Shown: piece after piece, positions 1 through 6,821 of the stretch
Position numbering within the stretch: position 1 is the first letter of the stretch
Layout: every line of letters starts with the position of its first letter
Assembly (NCBI GenBank): GCA_022826345.1
Contig: JAJDVB010000045.1
Location: 1 to 26,222, forward strand
Direction of reading: 5' to 3'
Length of the DNA: 26,222 bases
Source: Alphaproteobacteria bacterium
Lineage (GTDB): Bacteria > Pseudomonadota > Alphaproteobacteria > UBA828
Program-made: the position numbers and the translations under genes
The notes under the pieces: generated by a model
Told to the model about the DNA's origin: nothing
Databases searched by the model: none
Seen by the model: only the letters and a program-made list of their open reading frames with translations

Positions 1-1024
1 CGCGCATGGCGCCCGCCTCCTCCCACGCGATGGAGCCGCCGCCCGCGCCGATGACGTGGATGTCCACCACCGACATCTGCACCGGCAGCCCTTCAAGCTT
101 GGCCTGGTTGGAGCCGGACGGCAGCCCGTCGATGATGAGGCTCGCGTCGAAGGAGGTGCCGCCCATGTCGATGCAGATGAGGTTGGGCCGACCGGTCGCG
201 GCGGAGAGCGCCCGGCCGCCGATCGCGCCGCCGACCGGGCCGGAGAGGAGCGTCTGCAGCGGCGTCTCGCTCGCGGTCTCCGCCGTCATGACGCCGCCGT
301 TCGACTGCATGACGTGGAGCCCCCGGCCTTGCGGCAGGCGGTCGCTGAGCCCGCCGATCAGGGTCTCCAGATAGCCGCGCACCACGGGCGCGAGGTAGCT
401 GTTCATCACCGTGGTCGACGTCCGCTCGAACTCCCGCCACTCGGGCGAGACGCGGTGCGAGAGCCCGATGGGGATGCCCGGCAGGCGGGCGGCAAGATAG
501 TCTGCCGCCTCCAGCTCGTGCTTGGGGTTCTTGAAGGCGAAGAGGAAAGCGATGGCGATGGCCTCGAAGCCTTGCTCCTTCACCGCGTCCACGAGGCGGT
601 CGAGGTCGGCGGTCTCCAGCGGGGTCGCGACCTCGCCGGTCGCCGCCATCCGCTCCCGCGCCGTGAAGGTGTGCTCCAGCGGCGTCAGCGGCTCGGGCTT
701 GTTCCAGCGGATCGAGAAGATCTCGCCCCGGTCGTTGCCCTGGATCGTGTAGATGTCGCGAAAATTCTCGGTGGTGAGCAGCGCCACCTTGGCGCCCCGC
801 CGGGTGAGCAGCGCGTTCAGCCCCACCGTGGTGCCGTGCACGAAGAAGTCGATCGCGGCCTCGGCCGGAATGGCCGTCTCGATGCCCCGCAGCACGGCGA
901 GGGCGGGGTCGTCGGGCGTCGAGAGAACCTTGGCTGCACCGCAGGCGCCGGACGCGCAATCCTGATAGACGATATCGGTAAACGTGCCGCCGATGTCGGC
1001 GGACACCCGGTAGTGTCGGGTCAA
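1..1024 (-). CDS. Hydantoinase A / 5-oxoprolinase family protein, N-terminal part (cut by window edge)
   Basis: This is the first about 341 residues of a HyuA-type protein; full family members are about 680-700 residues, so the rest lies left of the window. The family hydrolyses cyclic amides (hydantoins, 5-oxoproline) or carboxylates ketones with ATP, in the cytoplasm, usually with a HyuB partner. Visible motifs are the N-terminal phosphate-binding DIGGTFTD at about residues 10-17, an HGTTVGLNAL segment, LSGPVGGAIGG, IDMGGTSFD, and GAGGGSIAW just before the edge. I chose the TTG at 1022-1024 as start because a GGGAGG ribosome-binding site lies 7 bases before it and the DIGGT motif follows at once. 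It is downstream of the solute-binding protein on the same strand (61-bp gap with two hairpins), so probably co-transcribed and acting on the imported compound. The family is secure, the substrate unknown. Confidence 0.9.
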   Translation of the reverse strand, partial: MTRHYRVSADIGGTFTDIVYQDCASGACGAAKVLSTPDDPALAVLRGIETAIPAEAAIDFFVHGTTVGLNALLTRRGAKVALLTTENFRDIYTIQGNDRGEIFSIRWNKPEPLTPLEHTFTARERMAATGEVATPLETADLDRLVDAVKEQGFEAIAIAFLFAFKNPKHELEAADYLAARLPGIPIGLSHRVSPEWREFERTSTTVMNSYLAPVVRGYLETLIGGLSDRLPQGRGLHVMQSNGGVMTAETASETPLQTLLSGPVGGAIGGRALSAATGRPNLICIDMGGTSFDASLIIDGLPSGSNQAKLEGLPVQMSVVDIHVIGAGGGSIAWEEAGAMR

Positions 1025-1036
1025 CTCGCCACCTCC

Positions 1037-1074
1037 CGGCGCAAGGGCGCCGCCGGGACCCGAAGGCCCCGGCG
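1037..1074 (-). promoter_or_regulatory. Tandem intercistronic hairpins, one with a UUCG tetraloop
   Basis: Read on the minus strand after the binding-protein stop, bases 1074-1051 form a 10-bp stem (one G-U pair) capped by TTCG in the c(UUCG)g context known to be very stable. Immediately after, 1052-1037 form a perfect 6-bp stem CGGCGC/GCGCCG with a 4-base loop. The two structures share two bases and the second ends at the ribosome-binding site of the hydantoinase gene. There is no T-tract, so I read these as mRNA-stabilising or expression-balancing elements rather than a terminator. The pairing is seen; the role is inference. Confidence 0.6.
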
Positions 1075-1085
1075 AGTAACGTCGG

Positions 1086-2084
1086 TTACTGCTCCCACTC
1101 GCCCCTGAAGTCGGGGTTCGCGTCGAGAATGGCCTTGTCGATCATTGCCTGCAGCGGGCCCGAGACGTCCATGTTGATGGCGTTGTCGACGGGATTGCCC
1201 TCGATGGCGTTGGCGATCTGCTCCATGGCGAGCGCGCCCATGGTCTTGGGGAAGTAGGCGAGCGTCGCATCCCAGCGGCCCTCGCGGATCGCCTCGATGG
1301 AGATCGCCGCAGCGCCGCCGCCGATGAGATAGAGGTCGGCCACGTTGTAGCCCTCGGCCTCCAGCGCGATCTCGGCGCCCACCAGGTGCTGGTCGGCGTT
1401 CGACAGCACGACATGCACGTCCTTCGCCGCCTGCAGCATGTCCTGCATCGCCTTCAGCGAGGTATCCGGCGAATACCAGCCTTCACCGATCCCCACGATC
1501 TTGATGTTGGAGTGTTGGGCCAGGACCTTCTCGAAGGTCTCGAGCCGGAGATTGTCGAAGGGGAAGGTCTTGAAGCCGATGATGATGATGACGTTGCAAG
1601 GATCCTTGTCCGCGCAATAGGCCGCCGCGGCCTCGGCCTGCCAGGTGGCGCCGGCAACTGGCGGCGATGCGACGGTCGCCGTGATTCCCGGCACCTGCGG
1701 CTCGAGGCTGTTGAGCTCCGGCCCGATGGGGAAGAGCGTGGTCGCGATCGGCACGCCGGCCTCGATCACCTGCTCGAACGCACCGGAGATGCCGACCGGG
1801 TCGTTAGGCGCCACGATCATGCCATCGAAGCGGCCGCCGGCGAGCACATCTTCAATCTGGCTGTACTGGTGGCTGGCGTCGAATTTGCCGTCGTAGATCT
1901 CGGCCTCGTAGCCGAGCGTCATGGCCATTTCCTCGACACCCTCGTAGATGGCCTGATTGAAGCCGTTCTGCGAAGAGGCGGCGAAGAAGGCGACCTTCTT
2001 CGATTGCGCCATTGCCGGCGCGGCCAACGCAACGGCGAAGGCAAGGGCCACGGCCCCAAACAGCAGCGTGATGGATCGCGTCAT
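1086..2084 (-). CDS. Periplasmic solute-binding protein (sugar-type, Peripla_BP_4 family)
   Basis: A 332-residue periplasmic binding protein for an ABC transporter. The signal peptide MTRSITLLFGAVALAF...APAMAQ is cleaved at about residue 27. The mature part starts KKVAFFAASSQNGFNQAIYEG, the ribose-binding-protein style first strand, followed by a DGMIVAPNDP hinge-side loop typical of the type I (LacI-like) fold. Two cysteines in YCADKDPC may form a disulfide. I chose ATG 2084 over an upstream in-frame start because GGGAGA lies 6-7 bases before it and the signal peptide starts there. It is the first gene of a minus-strand unit that continues into a hydantoinase; the permease and ATPase are not seen and may lie beyond the left edge. 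It is divergent from a GntR regulator, which may control it. The ligand is unknown; the family often binds sugars but also other small molecules. Confidence 0.9.
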   Translation of the reverse strand: MTRSITLLFGAVALAFAVALAAPAMAQSKKVAFFAASSQNGFNQAIYEGVEEMAMTLGYEAEIYDGKFDASHQYSQIEDVLAGGRFDGMIVAPNDPVGISGAFEQVIEAGVPIATTLFPIGPELNSLEPQVPGITATVASPPVAGATWQAEAAAAYCADKDPCNVIIIIGFKTFPFDNLRLETFEKVLAQHSNIKIVGIGEGWYSPDTSLKAMQDMLQAAKDVHVVLSNADQHLVGAEIALEAEGYNVADLYLIGGGAAAISIEAIREGRWDATLAYFPKTMGALAMEQIANAIEGNPVDNAINMDVSGPLQAMIDKAILDANPDFRGEWEQ

Positions 2085-2150
2085 GTCGATGTCTCCCTTC
2101 TGCGTCTTGACCCACACGGAGTTTATCACCTTGACTCACCTGCAGCCCAT

Positions 2151-2171
2151 CATTATGCAAACATAATGCAA
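2151..2171. promoter_or_regulatory. Candidate operator: palindrome between divergent genes
   Basis: CATTATG (2151-2157) and CATAATG (2162-2168) form a perfect 7-bp inverted repeat with a 4-base spacer. The same bases also contain two near-identical direct repeats, TTATGCAA (2153-2160) and TAATGCAA (2164-2171), 11 bp apart, about one helical turn. The block is AT-rich in a GC-rich setting and lies between the start of the binding-protein gene (2084) and the GntR-family gene (2212). A dimeric regulator acting on both promoters is the simplest reading. The repeat is directly seen; the regulator assignment is inference. Confidence 0.55.
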
Positions 2172-2211
2172 TCTTTCAAGGCGATGCGTTCGGCGCTCTG
2201 AGCCACGTGGC

Positions 2212-2943
2212 ATGGCAGCAGCGACCAAGGCACGTCCCCGGAAGCGCGGCCGCCGCGGTGCGCTTCAAGTTTACGACGTTCTGCGCGAGGAAATCCTGTG
2301 GGTGCGGATCGCGCCGGGCTCCGCCCTGGACGAGACCGCCCTCGCTGCCCGCTTCGAGGTCTCGCGCACACCCATCCGGGAGGCCCTGCTCCTGCTCGCG
2401 GGCGAACGGCTCGTCCAATTCCTGCCGAACCGGACCAGCATCGTGGCGCCGTTCTCGCTCGACAACACAGGCGACTACCTGGACACCGCGCTGATCATCT
2501 CGCGGGCTATGGCGCGGGCAGCGGCGCTCTCCGGCCGGGCCGAGGCGGCGGTGTTGAACGATCACGTGGATCGTTTCGTCCAGGCGGTGGAAGGTGATGA
2601 CTGGGAGGCGTCGCTCAAGAGCGAGCTGGAGGCCCTTCGCCATCTGGCGGGGCTTTCCCGCAACATCTTCCTCATCAAGTTCTTCGATGAGGTGATCGAT
2701 GCCGGCATGCGCATGCGGGTGCTCCACTACTATCCCAACGCGACCGCAGAGGAGCGCCGCGCTTCGGTCGGGCGCATGAAGGCGCTGGTCGACGCGGTGC
2801 TCGCCGGGGACGCCGCCGCGGGCGATCGCGCGATCGAGCGCATGATTCTGGCCGATGCCGCGATCATCGGCCGCTCGCTTGAGCCCCGCTTCGGCAGGGA
2901 GATGCAGCTCGAGCGCTTCGGCGAAGGGCTCAGCGCGCTATGA
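2212..2943 (+). CDS. GntR-family transcriptional regulator (FadR/FCD type)
   Basis: A 243-residue DNA-binding regulator. The winged helix-turn-helix spans about residues 17-76: the segment VLREEIL...IAPGSALDETALAARFEVSRTPIREAL is the characteristic GntR recognition region, followed by the wing ending near NRTSIV. The C-terminal half (about 80-220) is all-helical, as in FCD ligand-binding domains, though the usual metal-binding histidines are not obvious. Members dimerise and release DNA when they bind a small organic acid or similar effector. It is divergent from the solute-binding gene across 127 bp holding a palindrome, and its stop overlaps the start of the M24 peptidase (ATGA), so both are likely translated together. 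Likely targets are the uptake/hydantoinase unit and itself (inference). Confidence 0.88.
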   Translation: MAAATKARPRKRGRRGALQVYDVLREEILWVRIAPGSALDETALAARFEVSRTPIREALLLLAGERLVQFLPNRTSIVAPFSLDNTGDYLDTALIISRAMARAAALSGRAEAAVLNDHVDRFVQAVEGDDWEASLKSELEALRHLAGLSRNIFLIKFFDEVIDAGMRMRVLHYYPNATAEERRASVGRMKALVDAVLAGDAAAGDRAIERMILADAAIIGRSLEPRFGREMQLERFGEGLSAL

Positions 2944-4040
2944 CGCGCCATGCACGGCGCCGTGACCGTGCGGCCGTGTTGATTCGAGAGGCGGGCCTGG
3001 ATGCCGCCGCTTTCGTGCCGGGGCCGAGCTTTCATTACCTCACCGGCCTCGACTTCCCGCTGATGGAGCGCCCGACGCTGCTGTTCGTTACAGGGAAGGC
3101 CGAGATACTCGCCATCATGCCGGAGCTTGAACGCCTCAAGTGGTCGAGCGCCTTCCCCGACGCCGAGACCTTCTACTGGCAGGACAGCGACGGCTTCGAG
3201 GCCGCCTTCGAGGCCGCGATGCGCGCGCTGGGAGCTGCGGCCCTCGGTGTGGAAGGCGGGCGGATGCGCATGTTCGAATACGACGCGCTGCGCCGCCATG
3301 CAGGAAACGGCGAGGTGCGGGATGCCGACGCGGCCCTTCAGCCGCTCCGCATCGCCAAGGACGAGGACGAGATCGCAAGCCTCACCCGTGCCATTGAGAT
3401 CAGCCAGCTGGCGCTGAGCGAGACCATCGACGAGGTTCGGGCCGGCGATACCGAGCGGGCCATCGCGGCGTTGTTGAAGACCCGGATGCTGGCGCATGGC
3501 TCGGACGGGTTCGGCTTCGAGCCTATCGTGCTGGCGGGCGCCAAGGCGGCAAACCCGCACGGCACGCCGGACGATGCGCCGCTCGGGCCCGGTGATGCGC
3601 TGCTGATCGACTTCGGCGCGAAGATCGACGGGTTCAGCGCGGACATCACGCGCACCTTCTTCTGCGAGCACGTGGACGACCGCCACGCGGAGATCTACGA
3701 GACCGTGCGTCAGGCGAACGCGCTCGGGCGCCGCATGGCCGGGCCCGGAGTCACGGCGCACGAGCTGGACACGGCGGTGACCGACGTGCTCCGCTCCTCG
3801 CGCTTCGCCGACATGATCGTGCACAAGACCGGCCACGGCCTCGGGCTCGACGTGCACGAGGCGCCGCAGGTCATGGTCGGCAACCACCGGACGCTGGAGC
3901 CCGGCTTCGTCATCACCATCGAGCCCGGCCTTTACGGTGCGGGCGATGTCGGCATCCGCATCGAGGACGACGTGACCATCACCGAGGATGGCGCTCGTTC
4001 GCTCACGTCGTTCCCGCGCGCGCTTCGCCTGATCAGTTAG
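2940..4040 (+). CDS. M24-family metallopeptidase (Xaa-Pro peptidase / creatinase-like)
   Basis: A 366-residue cytoplasmic enzyme of the pita-bread fold. An N-terminal creatinase-like domain (about 1-135) precedes the M24 catalytic domain (about 140-366). All five metal ligands of a dinuclear aminopeptidase are visible: D224 in LIDFGAK, D235 in SADITRTFF, H299 in KTGHGLGLDVHE, E328 in ITIEPGLY and E342 in IRIEDDV. This favours a metal-dependent peptidase (Xaa-Pro aminopeptidase or dipeptidase) over metal-free creatinase. The start overlaps the stop of the GntR gene by four bases, implying translational coupling. In this setting it may cut a peptide or amide-type compound brought in by the neighbouring transporter, but that is inference. 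Confidence 0.9.
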   Translation: MTRHARRRDRAAVLIREAGLDAAAFVPGPSFHYLTGLDFPLMERPTLLFVTGKAEILAIMPELERLKWSSAFPDAETFYWQDSDGFEAAFEAAMRALGAAALGVEGGRMRMFEYDALRRHAGNGEVRDADAALQPLRIAKDEDEIASLTRAIEISQLALSETIDEVRAGDTERAIAALLKTRMLAHGSDGFGFEPIVLAGAKAANPHGTPDDAPLGPGDALLIDFGAKIDGFSADITRTFFCEHVDDRHAEIYETVRQANALGRRMAGPGVTAHELDTAVTDVLRSSRFADMIVHKTGHGLGLDVHEAPQVMVGNHRTLEPGFVITIEPGLYGAGDVGIRIEDDVTITEDGARSLTSFPRALRLIS

Positions 4041-4421
4041 CCCACATTACTCGCGAGGGCGGGGGCGTCACCCCCCGCTATTCCCCAGACCATGGTGCGG
4101 TGCACGGTGCGGCGCGGGCACATCAATATGGCGCTATGTGTCGCTCCGCTTCCCCCCGCAAGACCCATCCGACTTGCGCGACCCTGCTCATGCACCCGCG
4201 ACCCCTCTGGCGCGGGCTGCATCCCACTCATCCCACGGAATCCCACTTGTCCCACTTACATCCCACGGAATCCCACTTATCTCACCGAATCCCGGCTAAT
4301 CCCGGCGAATCCCACTTAGTCCCAATGGGATCCCACCCAATCCCGGTTAGTCCCGCAAAAATTTGCTTGTCGGACGTGGGACGCGGAAGCGGATCGCGGA
4401 TGCCGTGAGAGGTGCGGGCGA
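4041..4421 (+). other. Gene-free convergent intergenic region
   Basis: This 381-bp stretch lies between the peptidase stop and the crotonase stop, so both flanking genes are transcribed into it. I see no credible gene: the short frames that cross it are dominated by translated repeats. Its first part (about 4130-4220) is C-rich on the plus strand without clear structure, and its second part is a decamer repeat array, described separately. No strong hairpin followed by a T-run was found on either strand. Confidence 0.7.
4222..4360 (+). repeat. Array of 14 degenerate ~10-bp repeats (TCCCACTTAN / TCCCGGNNAA), possible rut site
   Basis: TCCC or a one-base variant starts at 4222, 4231, 4241, 4250, 4261, 4271, 4280, 4290, 4300, 4310, 4320, 4331, 4341 and 4351, a spacing of 9-11 bp throughout. 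Units fall into two subtypes, TCCCACTTA and TCCCACGGAA/TCCCGGCTAA. A 20-bp stretch is repeated exactly at 4229-4248 and 4259-4278, three units apart, so the array grew partly by duplication. The plus-strand transcript is C-rich and G-poor: by my count 30 C against 6 G in the first seven units, with pyrimidine-C steps every ~10 nt. That matches what is known of Rho utilisation sites, and the position after the peptidase gene fits a Rho-dependent terminator. The period is not a multiple of three, arguing against coding. Confidence 0.75.
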
Positions 4422-5189
4422 TCAGTCGTCACGCCGCCGGCGTTTGAGCCGCTCGGCGCCGGCACGGAGGCGGGCCTGGGCTTCGTCGCCGCTCCAGATC
4501 TCGACCTGGCGGGCGATGCGGGTGGGCATCTGCTCCCGCAGGTCGGCACAGAACTTGCCGAGCCGCATGCGCTTGGATTCCACGAAGGCATCCGGTGCGA
4601 GGTCGCGCAGGAACAGCAGACGCTCCCAGGCCGTCCGCTCGATGTCTTCCTTCGGCCCGGTTTCGTGAACGAGGCCCAGCGCGCGGCCTTCCTCGGCGCG
4701 GACCAGCTTGCCGGTGTAGATCAGATCGGAGGCAACAAAATCTCCGGCGACGAAGCGCAGGAGTTGGTCGCCGTAGTAGGGGTTGGGCACGCCGAGCAGG
4801 ATTTCGGGCTTGCCGATCAGCACCCGCCCGGCGGCGGCGTAGCGATAGTCGCAGGCCAGATAGATGGCCATGCCGCCGCCGATGGCGTGGCCCTTGATGG
4901 CGCCGACGATGGGCAACGGCGATTCCAGCATGGCCAGGATGAGTCCCGCCAGCGCGTGAAACATCTCGCTGATCTCGGCGCGCGAGCACGCAAGCGCCCA
5001 GTCGAGATCGAGGCCGTTGCAGAAGAATTTTTCGCCGCCGCAGAGCATCGCGCCGCGCGCTTCGCGGTTGGCCTCTTCGACCGCGCGCGCGAGGTCCTGG
5101 ATGACCGCCGTCGTCAATGCGTTGGTGGTGCCACTGCTGAGGCGGATGCGCAGGCAATCGTCCTCGTGCTCGCACAGAATGTTGGCCAA
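4422..5189 (-). CDS. Enoyl-CoA hydratase/isomerase family protein (crotonase fold)
   Basis: A 255-residue crotonase, the usual family length. The oxyanion-hole segments are CGGEKFFCNGLDLDW (about 50-64) and KGHAIGGGMAIYLACDYR (99-116). The second catalytic glutamate, equivalent to E164 of rat enoyl-CoA hydratase, is present as E129 in GKPEILLG, but the first (E144, in GGGCEL of the rat enzyme) is replaced by A108. One-glutamate active sites are typical of delta3,delta2-enoyl-CoA isomerases and some hydrolases, so hydratase activity should not be assumed. Start is TTG 5189 with GGAGAG upstream. It is the last gene of a minus-strand set, 21 bp after the DUF35 gene, with an acyl-CoA ligase and thiolase-like protein, so it acts on a CoA thioester made by that ligase (inference). 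Confidence 0.9.
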   Translation of the reverse strand: MANILCEHEDDCLRIRLSSGTTNALTTAVIQDLARAVEEANREARGAMLCGGEKFFCNGLDLDWALACSRAEISEMFHALAGLILAMLESPLPIVGAIKGHAIGGGMAIYLACDYRYAAAGRVLIGKPEILLGVPNPYYGDQLLRFVAGDFVASDLIYTGKLVRAEEGRALGLVHETGPKEDIERTAWERLLFLRDLAPDAFVESKRMRLGKFCADLREQMPTRIARQVEIWSGDEAQARLRAGAERLKRRRRDD

Positions 5190-5210
5190 GACCCTCTCCT
5201 TGCGCGCCGC

Positions 5211-5624
5211 TCAACCTCGGCGCGGGCGGAAGCGCGGCAGCGTGAGCGTCTCCGCCACCCGGTCGAACACGACCTCGACCGGGAGCCCGACCCGGAGCTT
5301 GTCCGCCGGGCAGTCCACGATGTTCGCGGTCAGCCGCACACCCTCCGCCAGCTCGATCTGCGCCACGGCGTAAGGGATATCGGCCTTGAACGCCGGGAAC
5401 CAGTCCTGGTGGACCACCGTCCAGCTGGAGACCGTGCCGTGGCCCTGCGCCGCCTCCCAGCCGATCCGCTCGGAGAAGCAGGCGGGGCAGACTGGACCGG
5501 GCGGCCAGTGCCACGCGGCGCAGTCGCCACAGCGGGGCAGGCGCAGCACGCCTTCGTGCGCGCTCTCCCAGAAGCGCGCATTGTCCGGGTTGATCCGTGG
5601 CGCGGGCTTCTCGTCGACACTCAT
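5211..5624 (-). CDS. DUF35 OB-fold/zinc-ribbon protein, acyl-CoA binding partner of thiolase-like protein
   Basis: A 137-residue protein with the DUF35 layout: an N-terminal helix (FWESAHEG), a zinc ribbon with C32, C35, C46 and C49 (CGDC and CPAC), then an OB-fold (about 58-135). DUF35 proteins form complexes with thiolase-fold enzymes and contribute to acyl-CoA binding; the best-studied case is the Ltp2/ChsH2 retro-aldolase of steroid side-chain degradation. The gene lies 18 bp after the thiolase-like gene and 21 bp before the crotonase, all minus strand. Start ATG 5624 has GAGG upstream. The family assignment is firm; partnership with the adjacent thiolase-like protein follows from family knowledge and spacing. 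Confidence 0.9.
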   Translation of the reverse strand: MSVDEKPAPRINPDNARFWESAHEGVLRLPRCGDCAAWHWPPGPVCPACFSERIGWEAAQGHGTVSSWTVVHQDWFPAFKADIPYAVAQIELAEGVRLTANIVDCPADKLRVGLPVEVVFDRVAETLTLPRFRPRRG

Positions 5625-5642
5625 CGGCAGGCCTCGATCCTG

Positions 5643-6821
5643 TCAGTTCCGCAGGATGACGGAATCGCCCCAGGTCGTCGCCCATTGCAGGGCGCGGGCG
5701 TCGGCGATGTGGCGCGGCCCGGCGTCGCCCCGCAACTGGCGCACCATCTCGCAGAGCGAGTTCCAGCCGGCGACGTGGGCTTCGGAGAGCAGGCCGCCCG
5801 AAGTGTTGACCGGCAGCGCCCCGCCGGGGCCGATGCGTCCATCCTGCACGAAGGCCGCGGCCTCGCCTGGCGCACAGAAGCCGAAGCGCTCCAGCACGAA
5901 CAGCACTAGCGGCGAGAAGGCATCGTAGGTGTAGAGGCCCCGGATCGCCTCGCGTGGGATGCCGGCCGAGCCGTAGACCGCCAGATCGCGTTCGGCAGGA
6001 CTTGCCGGGCGCTCTCCGCTCTGCTGATTGATGCCAAGTCCGGGCGGCGCGAAGATGAACTCGTTGCGGCCCACCGCCATCCCCTGCATTCCCGCGATGT
6101 AGACCGGGCGTTGCCTGAGATCACGGGCGCGCTCGGCCGCCGTCACCAGCACCACGGCCGCACCGTCGCTCACGATGCAGCAATCGAAGAGCCGGAGCGG
6201 GTCCACCACCGTGCGCGAGGCTTGGTGGTCGGCGACGCTCATGGGTTTTTGCATCACGGCCAGCGGGTTGAGGCGCGCGTGGGCGCGGAGCGCCACCGGC
6301 ACCGCGGCAAGCTCGGCGCTGGTCGTGCCATAGAGCGCCATGTAGCGCTGCATGGCGAGCGCGGCGCCGCCCGCCGGCGCGGTGAGGCCGTAGTGCGGCG
6401 TTTCCGCGTGGGTGCCGCCGGTCTCGCGGTAGCCCTCGAAGTCGTGCGGCCCGCCCAGGATGTCGCGCTCACGGGTAAAGCTCAGCACATTCACGCAGGC
6501 GATGACCTTCGCCATGCCGGTCGCGACCGCCATCGCCGCCGTCTGCAGGCTGCCGGTGACGAAGCGGCCGTGGGTCCAGGCCTGGTTGACGAAATCGATC
6601 TCGAGGCCGAAGGCCTGGGCCACCTGGTCGTAGTCGACGCCGAGCGGCCAGCCGATGTGGATGGAGAGGCCGTCGATGTCGCTCCGCTCGAGGCCTGCGT
6701 CCGCGAGCGCCGCCTTGAACGCCTGGGCGGCGAGCGCAAGCTGGCTCTCCGGCAGGTGGCGGCCGAACCTGCTGGTTCCGATGCCGACAATCGCCGCCTT
6801 GTCGCGCAGCGCTTCCGACAC
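5643..6821 (-). CDS. Thiolase-like (SCP2-type) protein lacking the nucleophilic cysteine; probable retro-aldolase
   Basis: A 392-residue thiolase-superfamily protein. The N-terminus KAAIVGIGTSRFG and the C-terminal GLYTYDAFSPLVLFVLE and NTSGGLLSEAHVAG blocks are those of SCP2-type thiolases. Where condensing thiolases have the nucleophilic Cys (ACASG-like, here about residues 84-90, THGRFVTGS) there is none, and the C-terminal catalytic Cys is also absent. The His in SEAHVAG is kept. Cys-less members paired with DUF35 proteins, such as Ltp2, are retro-aldolases that split beta-hydroxyacyl-CoA, so this is the favoured activity here (inference). The GTG start at 6821 shares one base with the stop of the ligase gene (TAGTG), indicating translational coupling. 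A frame extension upstream to 6983 overlaps the ligase and is rejected. Confidence 0.87.
   Translation of the reverse strand: MSEALRDKAAIVGIGTSRFGRHLPESQLALAAQAFKAALADAGLERSDIDGLSIHIGWPLGVDYDQVAQAFGLEIDFVNQAWTHGRFVTGSLQTAAMAVATGMAKVIACVNVLSFTRERDILGGPHDFEGYRETGGTHAETPHYGLTAPAGGAALAMQRYMALYGTTSAELAAVPVALRAHARLNPLAVMQKPMSVADHQASRTVVDPLRLFDCCIVSDGAAVVLVTAAERARDLRQRPVYIAGMQGMAVGRNEFIFAPPGLGINQQSGERPASPAERDLAVYGSAGIPREAIRGLYTYDAFSPLVLFVLERFGFCAPGEAAAFVQDGRIGPGGALPVNTSGGLLSEAHVAGWNSLCEMVRQLRGDAGPRHIADARALQWATTWGDSVILRN

Noticed and set aside
93..959. Minus-strand 288-codon frame in the hydantoinase region
   Set aside because: It is offset by one base from the true frame and contains only scrambled versions of the family motifs.
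1037..1074. Rho-independent terminator between binding protein and hydantoinase
   Set aside because: Strong stems but no T-tract after them; placed at the ribosome-binding site, so read as an intercistronic element instead.
56..1108. Long plus-strand open frame across the hydantoinase gene
   Set aside because: Arg/Asp/Gly-rich antisense shadow; the minus-strand frame carries the HyuA motifs continuously.
4222..4360. CRISPR-like array
   Set aside because: Units are about 10 bp and contiguous with no unique spacers of 25-40 bp.
4092..4408. Short plus-strand frames through the decamer repeats
   Set aside because: Peptides simply translate the repeat (HPTESHL, IPRNPT patterns); the 10-bp period is not a multiple of three and no ribosome-binding site was seen.
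4665..5909. Plus-strand 414-codon frame opposite crotonase and DUF35
   Set aside because: Antisense shadow with no family motifs.
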